Notes under the pieces: model-generated | What the model was told of the DNA's origin: nothing | The model's database searches: none | The model's input: only the letters and a program-made list of their open reading frames with translations | Shown here: in pieces, positions 1 to 7,081 of the stretch | Layout: each line of letters begins with the position of its first letter | Position numbering within the stretch: position 1 is the first letter of the stretch | From: Lentisphaeria bacterium | Lineage (GTDB): Bacteria > Verrucomicrobiota > Lentisphaeria > JABSQK01 > UBA12247 | Reading direction: 5' to 3' | Length of the DNA: 9,031 nucleotides | Assembly: GCA_003477185.1 (NCBI GenBank) | Contig: DMTJ01000131.1 | Location: 1 to 9,031 of the forward strand | Made by a program: the position numbers and the translations under genes

Positions 1-1
1 T

Positions 2-913
2 GGTCTGTTTCAGCTCGACCTGTCGGAGATTAGTAATCCAGTCTTGGTCTCAAGTGTCGACGGCGTGGGCACTAAGCTGATGGTAGCGGAAATGGCGAAT
101 CGCCATGACACCGTCGGTGCAGACCTCGTGAATCATTGCATCAATGATATCATCGTCCAAGGGGCAGAGCCGCTTTACTTCATGGATTACATCGGGATTG
201 GCAAGTTGCGGAGTCCGCTGTACGAGCAGGTTCTTGGCGGCTTGGCTGATGCCTGCCGGGCACAGGGGGTGGCCCTGCTCGGCGGGGAGACCGCTGAGAT
301 GCCTGGCATGTACGGCAATGACTATGATCTGGTGGGCTCGATTGTGGGCGTGGTTGATCGCGACGAGATTATTACTGGCGCTACGGTGTCCCCCGGTGAT
401 ACGCTGATCGCGCTTCCATCGAGCGGCCTGCATACAAACGGCTACAGTCTGGCGAGGACCGTAATCTTTAAGACGCTCGGACTTTCCGTGGATGATCAGC
501 CAGATGGCTGGGATGAAACGATCGGAGAAGCATTGCTTAAGCCGCACACCTGTTATCTGGACGCGTCGCGCGCCGCGAAGGCAGCGGGCGTGCCGTTGAA
601 GGCGCTGGCGCATATTACTGGCGGTGGGTTCTATGACAACATTCCCCGGGTTCTTCCCGAGGGCTGTGGCGTTCAGGTAGATCGCGGTTCGTTGCCACCG
701 GCCCCTCCTGTGTTTTCGTTGATTCAGGAAGGTGGCGGGATCTCTAATAAAGAGATGTTTCGTGTATTCAATATGGGCAGCGGAATGATCTGGATCGTAA
801 GCCCGGACCAAGCCGATGCGGCCATCGCGGCAGCGCGGAGTGCGGGGCATGATGCGGTACGCATTGGTGTGGTTGACAGCACGTGTGAAGTGACGATCTC
901 CGAAGCTCCCTAA
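2..913 (+). CDS. purM: Phosphoribosylformylglycinamidine cyclo-ligase (AIR synthase), 5'-truncated by the window
   Basis: PurM catalyses ATP-dependent ring closure of formylglycinamidine ribonucleotide to aminoimidazole ribonucleotide, the fifth step of de novo purine synthesis, in the cytoplasm. The frame is open from base 2, and 303 residues are visible. PurM is normally about 345 residues, so roughly 40 N-terminal residues lie outside. Signatures seen in order are GLFQLDL, DGVGTK (visible residues 20-25), HCINDI, GAEPLYFMDYIG, GGETAEMPGMYG, SSGLHTNGYSLAR, HITGGGFYDNIPRVLP and MFRVFNMGSGM. These cover the glycine-rich nucleotide-binding and dimer-core segments of the PurM/ThiL/HypE/SelD superfamily. 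A TTG at 44 is an internal codon, not the start, because conserved PurM sequence continues upstream of it. The usual 'RTFN' element reads RVFN, a mild variation. It ends on TAA, 10 bases before the kinase gene, which suggests co-transcription. Identification is secure. Confidence 0.97.
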   Translation, partial: GLFQLDLSEISNPVLVSSVDGVGTKLMVAEMANRHDTVGADLVNHCINDIIVQGAEPLYFMDYIGIGKLRSPLYEQVLGGLADACRAQGVALLGGETAEMPGMYGNDYDLVGSIVGVVDRDEIITGATVSPGDTLIALPSSGLHTNGYSLARTVIFKTLGLSVDDQPDGWDETIGEALLKPHTCYLDASRAAKAAGVPLKALAHITGGGFYDNIPRVLPEGCGVQVDRGSLPPAPPVFSLIQEGGGISNKEMFRVFNMGSGMIWIVSPDQADAAIAAARSAGHDAVRIGVVDSTCEVTISEAP

Positions 914-916
914 AGG
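912..916 (+). promoter_or_regulatory. Ribosome binding site of the kinase gene
   Basis: AAAGG sits 7 bases upstream of the GTG at 924 and overlaps the purM stop codon. It supports GTG 924 as the start, as does the zinc-ribbon Cys pair that begins at residue 3. The overlap with purM implies that the two genes are read from one message. Confidence 0.5.
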
Positions 917-923
917 CCTAGCT

Positions 924-3900
924 GTGCGGTGTCCGCAGTGCAACTCTCTGAACGCGTCATCCGCGGCTCAATGCCGTAAGTGCCGACACAGGCTTAAGTC
1001 CTCTTCTGACGTCGATCCCAAGACTGAGATCGTGCGGCCTCGTACTGCCACCCTTGCGCGTGATGAAGACTTGGACGACACGATCGTGAGTATGACCGAC
1101 TCTGTGCGGGGGAAAGCAATCAAGCGCGAACGGTCGTTGCTCGGGGATCGTTATGAGTTGATGGAGGAGCTTGGGCGCGGCGGCTTTGCTGTGGTGCATC
1201 GCGCCTATGACACTCATCTGAAGCGGCCAGTGGCCATCAAGTCCCTGCTCCCGGCGTATCTCGCCAGTGAAGCGGCTTCCATCGTGCTGTCACGTTTTGG
1301 GATGGAGGCGGCGGCCATTGCCCAGTTGAAGCACCCGAACATCGTCGAGGTGTACGACTACCATCGCGACCATGAGACGTTTTATCTGGTGATGGAGTTC
1401 ATCGACGGCCCCACGCTGCGAGCCTATGTCGAGAAGAAGAGTGGGCTGGATGTGGTCGAGGCACTGTCTCTGTCCCGTTCCATCGCCAAGGGCCTGTTCT
1501 ACGCGCACAAGAACAACCTCATTCATCGTGACATTAAGCCGTCCAACGTGATTCTCACCAGTGAGGACGGCGTTCTGATTCCTAAAATCGTGGACTTTGG
1601 TCTGGCGCGCGCCGGGCGTGCGGGTAGTGAGGCCTCTCACACTGGTTACGGCATGGGGACGCCCGGTTACATGGCGCCGGAGCAGAATGCTGATGCTAAG
1701 AATGTGGATCACCGGGCCGACATCTATTCGCTTGGCAAGCTGCTCTATGTGCTTCTCACCGGGGAGCGCGCGCAGGACGTAATTCCGAATGCGATCCCGG
1801 AGCCAACCTTCCTCTCACGAATCATCTACAACTGCATTCGGCCGCGCGTTGAGAGCCGTTACTTCAGCATGCAGGGCTTTTTGGACGATGTCAGCCGTGG
1901 GATGAGCCGGTTGCGAACCAAGGAGTCGACGATGTCGATGATTCGCGAGAATACTTGCCCCTCTTGCAAGGCCTCTAACGACCGGGATGACCGCAGCTGT
2001 CATTCCTGCGGTGCCGACCTCACGCAGATCTGCCCGGAGTGCGGCGAGGATAACTCGATTCACAATCGCCAATGTCCAAGCTGCAAGACCGATCAACGGG
2101 TGTTTGTGGTTATCAACCGCGCGTTACGTGAAGCCAGAGAGCACGGGGAAGGAAATCGCTGGGAGGAGATGCAGAAGCTGATTGACGGGCTGCCCGGAGA
2201 CCCTGCCCTTCCGGGGGAGTGCGGCCGCAGAATGCTCGACCACGCCGATGAGCTCAAACGCTTCGTCGGCGAGAAACTTTCGCTTGCCACGGAGTTGAAG
2301 AGTCAGCTGCATCGTGCAATTGCAGACAATTCGCCGACCGTTGCGCTCACCGTCATGCGCGAATATCAGGCCATCATTCCTGGCGACCATGAGGTCAATG
2401 CGCTTCATGACTTCCTGGCAGAGGAAAAGCGAATTGTAGAATTCGGCGAGCGGCTACAGCAGGCCAGGATGGCGCTGGATCAGGCCGAGATCGTGACGTG
2501 TCGGCAGTTCCTAGACGGCTTGAAGAGGGAACGGCACCACCCTGAAGCTCACGCCCGGCAACATACCGTGGAGAAATGGCGGGGCTTGTGCGGAGAGTTC
2601 GACGCGATCTCCGGAGACCTGGAGAACTCCGAGCGCTCCGTAGAATACATGATGTCTCAGGCCATCAATGCCATGGACGTACAAGATTATGGGCAGGTGC
2701 AGCGACTGTGTCATGACATCCGCGGCGTGACCATCGAAAGCGCCGAAGCTGACCGGATTCGAAAGCGTGCTGAGAACCTGCTGCTGCAGGCGAAGGAGCA
2801 CGTGGTGTTGGCCCGGAAGGCGGTAGATAGCGGGCGTATGGATGAGGCAGAGGAGCGGGCCAAGAGGGCTCTCGCTATCCAACAGGGAAATTCTGAGGCG
2901 CTGGCCGTTGTTGCGCAGATTCGCCAGCGTGAGAATGCCCGAAAGAAGCTCGTCCGTGTTGGTGCAATTATCGCCGCTGGGCTGTTGGTGGCGGTGCTAG
3001 GTGTCTGGCTGGCAGTGCGGAGTTCGCAAGAGCCGCTGGCGCATGGTCCCGAGTATTCAGCGTTCGACCAGGACCTAGCCGAGGCTGGTGCGCACTTGCG
3101 TGGGGCTAGCGAACTCTCGCGAGAGCCGGATGAATTGCTGGAAGCGGCGAGAACGCTTCTCGACCGAGCTGCGACCGATCCTGTGATTGGGGAGCTTGAT
3201 GCGGACCGTCGAGAGCGGCTGGGTACTTTAAAGTCGCAGCTTCGGGTTTTGGCTGCTTTGCGGAGATCGCTTCGGGAGTTGGAGCAACGAGCTGGCCACA
3301 CCCAAAACTCGCCGAGTCGAGTCGCCGCGCTGGTCAGTGAGTTCGATGATATTCTCTCAGACGAGACAGTGCCGGCGTGGTACCGGAAGCGGGTACATGG
3401 CCTGCGGTCCGAGATGCCAGCCGAGGTGACGCAGGCGAGTCAGCCGAAACCGCGCCAGTCGGAGCGTGACCGTGCGTTGTTGGAGCTTCAGCAGCGGGTT
3501 AGCCTGGCGAACAATGCTCTGCGGAGCCAACTCCCCGAGCAGTGGGAGGCGTTGCAAGCACAGCTGGCGGAGATCAAGGCCATGGAGAGCGAGACCGATC
3601 TGCAGGCAGCAGTAAAGGGGGTTTCCCGTGAACTGGACCAGTTGCTTGTGGACGCCAAGCGTCGTCAGGAAAGTGTGCGTAGGTATCGTGATGCCCTAAA
3701 CGCAGCGGATCGAATTATGGCCGAGATGCGGCAAGCGCGCGACGTACGCCGACAGAAGGAGCTGGCTGGCACTGCCTTGGACCAGTTTTTGCCCAGCATT
3801 CTAGCTCTCAGTCCATACGTGGGCGAGAGCGATCTGGGGCGGCACCGCAACATCGAGCGGCAGGCCCGGGTGATCATCGATTCCCCCATTCCGGAATGGG

Positions 3901-5120
3901 ATGAGATCTGGCGGGAGGCGCGTTCGGTTGTCACCGATGCCCGTAGGGATCGAATCCAGGAGCTTTCTCCCGTTGAGAGCGTGGAGAGGGGGATCGAGTT
4001 GGTCAAGCGTGCGGAATCGATCGGCCTGCCCGTCGATCTCGCCGGGGAATTGTATGAAACCTTGTTCAAGGTTCAGCTGCGGTATTTACTCAGCACCACG
4101 GAACGCGTCAAGCCGAGTGAGCTGCGGTGGTGGCTGCATGCTGCTGCCAGTGCGCTTGAGCAGACGGCTATCCAGCTGGAGCAGCGGTTCGAGCTGCCGG
4201 GACTTGTGGCAGGAACCTTGCCCGGCAAGCTGCGAGTCGTAAGCTGGCGAATTCCCCGTGGGGTCAAGCCCGAGGATCGCGTCTGGTACTCCGCCTTTCC
4301 TTCAGTGGTCGTGAACCAGTTGGGGATGCAACTCTGCCTCGTTCCTCCAGGCGTATACATGATGGGGCGGTATGACGGTCCTCCAGAAGAAGGTCCGCCG
4401 CATCGCGTCACGCTCACGCAGCCGTTCTACCTTGCTCGCTTTGAGCTGCATGTGGCTGCCTACGCACCCTTCTCGGAGTCTCGTCTGAGCAAGAAGCTGT
4501 ATTTGGACCCCGAGGCTCCGATGCGGGGGGTAGCAATCGTGGACGCCATGCGCTATTGCAACTGGCTCAGCACTCATGCGGGAATGTCCAGCGCTTATGC
4601 CGGCGGAGACACTAATCGTTCCTCAGACTGGACCCTAGATCCGTCTTCAGCCAGCTACCGGCTACCTACCGAGGCTGAATGGGAGTACGTCTGTCAGTAC
4701 CAAGCAGACAAGATCCGTGATACTGTCTGGCATGCTGACCGCTCCGGCGGCGCTGTGCTGGTGCCAACGCAGGAGGTGCTTAATGTCACGCGTACCGCGT
4801 CCAACGCGCTCGGTGTATACTTCACATGCGGGGGAATCTTCGGGAGTGGGTCAGCGACTGGTTTCGCGTCTATGTCGAGACTGACCAGCAAAACCCCTAT
4901 ATCCCGTACTTTGGCGCGGAGGCTTCCGGATCCGGTCGGCACATCACTAGAGGCGGAAGTTTCCAGTCTCCCGCTCATCAGGCAACGCCGACGACGCGCA
5001 CTCGAGTGCGGCCTGACATTGCCGCCCCGGATGACGTGGGTATCCGCCTGCTTCTTCCGCTACCAACGCGTCAACGCTAGGCTGGATGGGGCTGTTTGGT
5101 TCACTCCGTTTTACGCGTAG
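924..5120 (+). CDS. Giant membrane-spanning Ser/Thr protein kinase with zinc ribbons and C-terminal FGE/SUMF-like domain; frame broken near the 3' end
   Basis: The reading frame encodes 1398 residues from GTG 924. Domains in order: a zinc ribbon (C3, C6, C17, C20); an acidic linker; a Hanks-type kinase at about 77-330, with a Gly loop at 84-90, VAIK lysine K106, likely alpha-C glutamate E128, HRDIKPSN (D203, N208), DFG (D224) and GTPGYMAPE (245-253), so all catalytic residues are present. Two further Cys4 ribbons follow (C345/348/359/362 and C370/373/384/387), then a helical region with a TPR-like unit near 626-660. One transmembrane helix lies at about 679-698, followed by a long helical extracytoplasmic stretch and an FGE-sulfatase (SUMF)-like domain from about 1128, including RLPTEAEWEY (1246-1255). 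The kinase should be cytoplasmic and the FGE-like domain outside. From about residue 1300 the frame leaves the FGE consensus. The proper continuation lies in the -1 frame and ends at 5080, so residues 1300-1398 are probably not native. Kinase-FGE fusions are known, for example chlamydial Pkn1. The kinase assignment is secure; substrate and signal are unknown. Confidence 0.9.
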   Translation: MRCPQCNSLNASSAAQCRKCRHRLKSSSDVDPKTEIVRPRTATLARDEDLDDTIVSMTDSVRGKAIKRERSLLGDRYELMEELGRGGFAVVHRAYDTHLKRPVAIKSLLPAYLASEAASIVLSRFGMEAAAIAQLKHPNIVEVYDYHRDHETFYLVMEFIDGPTLRAYVEKKSGLDVVEALSLSRSIAKGLFYAHKNNLIHRDIKPSNVILTSEDGVLIPKIVDFGLARAGRAGSEASHTGYGMGTPGYMAPEQNADAKNVDHRADIYSLGKLLYVLLTGERAQDVIPNAIPEPTFLSRIIYNCIRPRVESRYFSMQGFLDDVSRGMSRLRTKESTMSMIRENTCPSCKASNDRDDRSCHSCGADLTQICPECGEDNSIHNRQCPSCKTDQRVFVVINRALREAREHGEGNRWEEMQKLIDGLPGDPALPGECGRRMLDHADELKRFVGEKLSLATELKSQLHRAIADNSPTVALTVMREYQAIIPGDHEVNALHDFLAEEKRIVEFGERLQQARMALDQAEIVTCRQFLDGLKRERHHPEAHARQHTVEKWRGLCGEFDAISGDLENSERSVEYMMSQAINAMDVQDYGQVQRLCHDIRGVTIESAEADRIRKRAENLLLQAKEHVVLARKAVDSGRMDEAEERAKRALAIQQGNSEALAVVAQIRQRENARKKLVRVGAIIAAGLLVAVLGVWLAVRSSQEPLAHGPEYSAFDQDLAEAGAHLRGASELSREPDELLEAARTLLDRAATDPVIGELDADRRERLGTLKSQLRVLAALRRSLRELEQRAGHTQNSPSRVAALVSEFDDILSDETVPAWYRKRVHGLRSEMPAEVTQASQPKPRQSERDRALLELQQRVSLANNALRSQLPEQWEALQAQLAEIKAMESETDLQAAVKGVSRELDQLLVDAKRRQESVRRYRDALNAADRIMAEMRQARDVRRQKELAGTALDQFLPSILALSPYVGESDLGRHRNIERQARVIIDSPIPEWDEIWREARSVVTDARRDRIQELSPVESVERGIELVKRAESIGLPVDLAGELYETLFKVQLRYLLSTTERVKPSELRWWLHAAASALEQTAIQLEQRFELPGLVAGTLPGKLRVVSWRIPRGVKPEDRVWYSAFPSVVVNQLGMQLCLVPPGVYMMGRYDGPPEEGPPHRVTLTQPFYLARFELHVAAYAPFSESRLSKKLYLDPEAPMRGVAIVDAMRYCNWLSTHAGMSSAYAGGDTNRSSDWTLDPSSASYRLPTEAEWEYVCQYQADKIRDTVWHADRSGGAVLVPTQEVLNVTRTASNALGVYFTCGGIFGSGSATGFASMSRLTSKTPISRTLARRLPDPVGTSLEAEVSSLPLIRQRRRRALECGLTLPPRMTWVSACFFRYQRVNARLDGAVWFTPFYA
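4826..5080 (+). pseudogene. Frame-displaced C-terminal part of the FGE-like domain of the kinase
   Basis: Translated in the frame starting at 4826, this segment reads MRGNLREWVSDW, then TRGGSF, and ends DVGIRLLLPLP before a TAG at 5078-5080. These are the classic late FGE-sulfatase elements (consensus NxxGLYDMxGNVxEW, RGGS and GFR). The preceding half of the first motif, NALGVY, ends at 4820 in the upstream frame. The two halves belong to one domain separated by a net -1 shift, either a lost base or two extra bases between TAC (4818-4820) and ATG (4826). The positions that carry catalytic cysteines in true FGE (GGSYMCHRSYC in human SUMF1) read GGSF followed by Q, S, P, A, H, Q, A, so both cysteines are absent. 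The domain is therefore likely a non-catalytic binding fold. It is not a separate gene. Confidence 0.85.
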
Positions 5121-5126
5121 CGTTTG

Positions 5127-5160
5127 AAAATGAGGGGGGAGCGCGTACTTTTCCCGTTTT
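5127..5160 (+). terminator. Weak terminator-like hairpin downstream of the kinase gene
   Basis: GGGGGGA (5134-5140) can pair with TTTTCCC (5149-5155) across an 8-base loop, with three G-U pairs. AAAA (5127-5130) faces TTTT (5157-5160) at the base. It lies 47 bases after the frame-corrected stop at 5080. The stem is G-U rich and the T run is only four long, so termination may be partial or absent. Confidence 0.25.
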
Positions 5161-5205
5161 GCCGTCAACGGTCGGCTAATTCACACTTAACAGGTCTGGA
5201 ACCCT

Positions 5206-5295
5206 ATGGGCAATCTGAAGAAGACGCGTCGTGCCAAGATTTCGAAGCATAAGCGGCGTAAGCGGCTCAAGGCCATGCGCCACAAGAACAAGTAA
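5206..5295 (+). CDS. 29-residue AURKAIP1/COX24-type (bS22-like) small basic ribosomal protein
   Basis: ATG 5206 to TAA 5293-5295 encodes 29 residues, 15 of them Lys or Arg plus two His and no acidic residue. It starts MGNLKKTRRAKISKHKRRKR and finishes LKAMRHKNK. The K-K-x-R-R-x-K-I-x-K-H-K-R-R-K-R-L-K pattern followed by R-H-K-x-K matches, from memory, the short AURKAIP1/COX24 domain proteins annotated in several bacterial phyla and related to bS22, which binds the small ribosomal subunit in actinobacteria. Its role here would be binding rRNA on the ribosome. It lies in the gap between the kinase and TPR genes, with 125 bases upstream from the corrected kinase stop and 67 bases downstream to the next start. 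No strong Shine-Dalgarno is present; AGGTCTGGA ends 5 bases before the ATG. The size and composition make it easy for gene callers to miss. The family call is by pattern only. Confidence 0.75.
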   Translation: MGNLKKTRRAKISKHKRRKRLKAMRHKNK

Positions 5296-5329
5296 AATCG
5301 CGATGCGTTTTAGTAAGTTGAGGCATCCG

Positions 5330-5347
5330 TCTCCCTGAAGAGGTAGA
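5330..5347 (+). promoter_or_regulatory. Small hairpin overlapping a purine-rich leader upstream of the TPR gene
   Basis: TCTCCCT (5330-5336) can pair with AGGTAGA (5341-5347) with one mismatch over a GAAG loop. The 3' arm is the only Shine-Dalgarno-like, purine-rich stretch ahead of the TPR gene, but it is 15 bases from GTG 5363, which is long for a ribosome binding site. A regulatory role is speculative. Confidence 0.15.
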
Positions 5348-5362
5348 GATCTGGGCACGTAT

Positions 5363-7081
5363 GTGTCCCAGCCTCATCGCCCTACTATGACCGCCCTTCG
5401 CTTAGCCTTAGCGTGTATGATCCTCTGGGTCATGTGTCCGCTAGCGTGCTCGGCGAAGGGATGGCGAACACAGGGTCAGGCTGAAAACCTGGCGTTGACA
5501 CCCGAAGAGCAATCGGAAGCGGATGCGCTTGCGCTTTACGGGTGGGCTATATGCCAGAGAAAGTCGCCATTTTTGGGTAACTCTCCGTATGGCTATCTGG
5601 CGGCGTTGCGTGCCGACCCGGCATCCGAATTTCTGCTGCAGGAAGTTGTGGGCAGTATCCGTAACTGGGCCACCGAACGTCAGAACGGCTTTCTCATTCG
5701 CGAGCTTCTCGGTTTGTCGCGCGCTCATCCGGAGGCTGTGGGCCTGCGACTCGTTATATCCAACGCGTACTTGCATGAGTCTCGCCCGGACAAGGCGTGG
5801 GAGCTGCTTTCAGAGTTGGCTACGCCACGTAGGTTAAATGATGCGCGGGTATTTCGTCAGGTGTTGCACTGCTTGCGCGCTCTGGACAACCTGCGGGAAG
5901 CCCGGCGACTGATTGGCCGCGGAAACCGAATTCCTGAAGTCCAGGGGACGTTTCTCTTTCAACAAGGCTCGGCACTACATTTTCACGCTCTCTCGCAGAT
6001 GGCCGGGCACACCCAATCGCGGCGTGATTCAAATACGGAGCGTGCGCGAGAGGCCGCGCTGCAGGCGGTGAGCTTGTGCGGGCAGATTGCGAACTACGCA
6101 AATGCGATGGCGCTCACGACCGTGCTGCTCGCTCACCGGGAAGTGGAAGGTGCACTTCACGTCGTACAAATGCTGGAGCGGCTGGAGATGGACCAGCCGG
6201 GTTCACGGCAGCTTGAGGCTGAGTGCTTCAGTGCCTTGGGGAGGCGTAAAGATTCGCTCGCGGTCTGGGAGCGCTTGGGTGTGTCCTTTCCGTTTCATGG
6301 CGAGTACCATCTCCGGGTTGGGGAGTTGTCGGAGCAGTTGGGGAGCCTGCATGAAGCGGTGCGTGCCTTCGAGCTAGTCTATCGCCTTGAGCCCTCTTTG
6401 GCCCTTGCCTTGCGCATTGCGGCGTTGCATCATGGCCTGCAGAATTATGAGGAGGCTGCGAAGTTCGCAGCACTGGCACCACGCGATGTGCTTGCCTCGT
6501 ATCGGATTGAAGCGCATGCTCTGGATCGCCTCGGTCAGCCAGCGAAAGGGGCAAAGGTTCTTCAGCAGGCGGCGATCTACGCGCGTCGGCATCATCTCGC
6601 GGCATTTCTGAACCTGCCCTATTTTATGAAGCTCGCGCAACTACGGCTTCGAGCAGAAGCCTCGCTAGATACGGTTATCTCTCCGCTCGAGAGTGCGCTT
6701 GCCCTGAATGCGAACCACGCTGCCGCCGCCAACTTTCTTGGTTTCATCCTCGCGGACCATAACCTTGACCTGCCTCGCGCGGAGCAGTTGATCCGCCAGG
6801 CCGTTGGCGCAGAGCCTTATAACAGCGCCTATCTGGACAGCCTCGCCTGGCTGTATTTTCGGAAAGGCGCTATCGGGCAGGCCAGTGAGGCGATCGAGCG
6901 CGTGATGCAGGAACCCGTGGGGGATTATCTCATCTATAAGCACGCCTGGCAGATCTATCTTGCGGCGGATGACAGAGAGCGCGCAAGCAAATATCGTGCG
7001 CTGGCTATTCAGACGGCAGCGGACGCTGGGATCGAGGATCACGACCTGCAGCCAAAAACCAAGGAGATCACCATTGAGTAA
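5363..7081 (+). CDS. Secreted or membrane-anchored tetratricopeptide-repeat protein
   Basis: From GTG 5363 this encodes 572 residues. An in-frame ATG at 5387 (residue 9) is an attractive alternative start, giving a compact signal peptide: Arg at residue 13, a hydrophobic core at about 14-28 and a possible signal peptidase I site at C-S-A (29-31). There is no good lipobox. The rest is almost all helical repeats. Recognisable TPR units include one around 327-385 (GSLHEAVRAFELVYRLEP) and a C-terminal pair, NFLGFILADH (from 457) and YLDSLAWLYFRKG (490-502), which closely matches the pattern common in bacterial TPR lipoproteins and outer-membrane-associated TPR proteins. TPRs mediate protein-protein contacts, so a scaffold role in the envelope is likely; the partner is unknown. 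The 3' end contains the ribosome binding site and TTG start of the next gene, with which it overlaps by 8 bases, so the two are probably translationally coupled. Confidence 0.85.
   Translation: MSQPHRPTMTALRLALACMILWVMCPLACSAKGWRTQGQAENLALTPEEQSEADALALYGWAICQRKSPFLGNSPYGYLAALRADPASEFLLQEVVGSIRNWATERQNGFLIRELLGLSRAHPEAVGLRLVISNAYLHESRPDKAWELLSELATPRRLNDARVFRQVLHCLRALDNLREARRLIGRGNRIPEVQGTFLFQQGSALHFHALSQMAGHTQSRRDSNTERAREAALQAVSLCGQIANYANAMALTTVLLAHREVEGALHVVQMLERLEMDQPGSRQLEAECFSALGRRKDSLAVWERLGVSFPFHGEYHLRVGELSEQLGSLHEAVRAFELVYRLEPSLALALRIAALHHGLQNYEEAAKFAALAPRDVLASYRIEAHALDRLGQPAKGAKVLQQAAIYARRHHLAAFLNLPYFMKLAQLRLRAEASLDTVISPLESALALNANHAAAANFLGFILADHNLDLPRAEQLIRQAVGAEPYNSAYLDSLAWLYFRKGAIGQASEAIERVMQEPVGDYLIYKHAWQIYLAADDRERASKYRALAIQTAADAGIEDHDLQPKTKEITIE
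7061..7066 (+). promoter_or_regulatory. Strong ribosome binding site that fixes a TTG start at 7074
   Basis: AAGGAG ends 7 bases before TTG 7074. It lies inside the 3' end of the TPR gene. It sets the start of the next gene against an upstream in-frame start at 6960, which would add 38 residues overlapping the TPR gene and would push the membrane segment away from the N-terminus. Confidence 0.8.

Noticed and set aside
50..943. A 297-codon open frame on the minus strand opposite purM
   Set aside because: It is fully antisense to clearly conserved PurM sequence and its product shows no recognisable motif; this is a composition-driven shadow.
2711..3301. A 196-codon minus-strand frame rich in Ser, Arg and Ala
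   Set aside because: It lies opposite the membrane-helix region of the kinase and has the biased composition typical of the antisense of a GC-rich helical coding region.
4827..4838. Programmed -1 ribosomal frameshift at the five-G run (C GGG GGA)
   Set aside because: The heptamer does not fit X XXY YYZ, no clear downstream stem was seen, and slippage there would give YFTCGGN rather than the expected YDMxGN spacing, so the shift is more likely before ATG 4826.
5159..5190. Sigma-70-like promoter ahead of the 29-residue gene (TTGCCG and an AT-rich stretch)
   Set aside because: No hexamer near TATAAT is found at proper spacing, so the match is no better than chance.
5296..5330. GATGC/GCATC inverted repeat at 5302-5327
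   Set aside because: Only five paired bases around a 16-base loop; too weak to call an operator or terminator.
5423..5455. Lipoprotein signal (lipobox) at the N-terminus of the TPR protein
   Set aside because: The residues before the candidate Cys are P-L-A, lacking the usual Leu/Val at -3; an ordinary signal peptide or anchor is at least as likely.
6960..7073. Upstream extension of the TTG-start membrane protein
   Set aside because: It would overlap the TPR gene by over 100 bases, has no ribosome binding site, and the strong AAGGAG at 7061-7066 points to TTG 7074.
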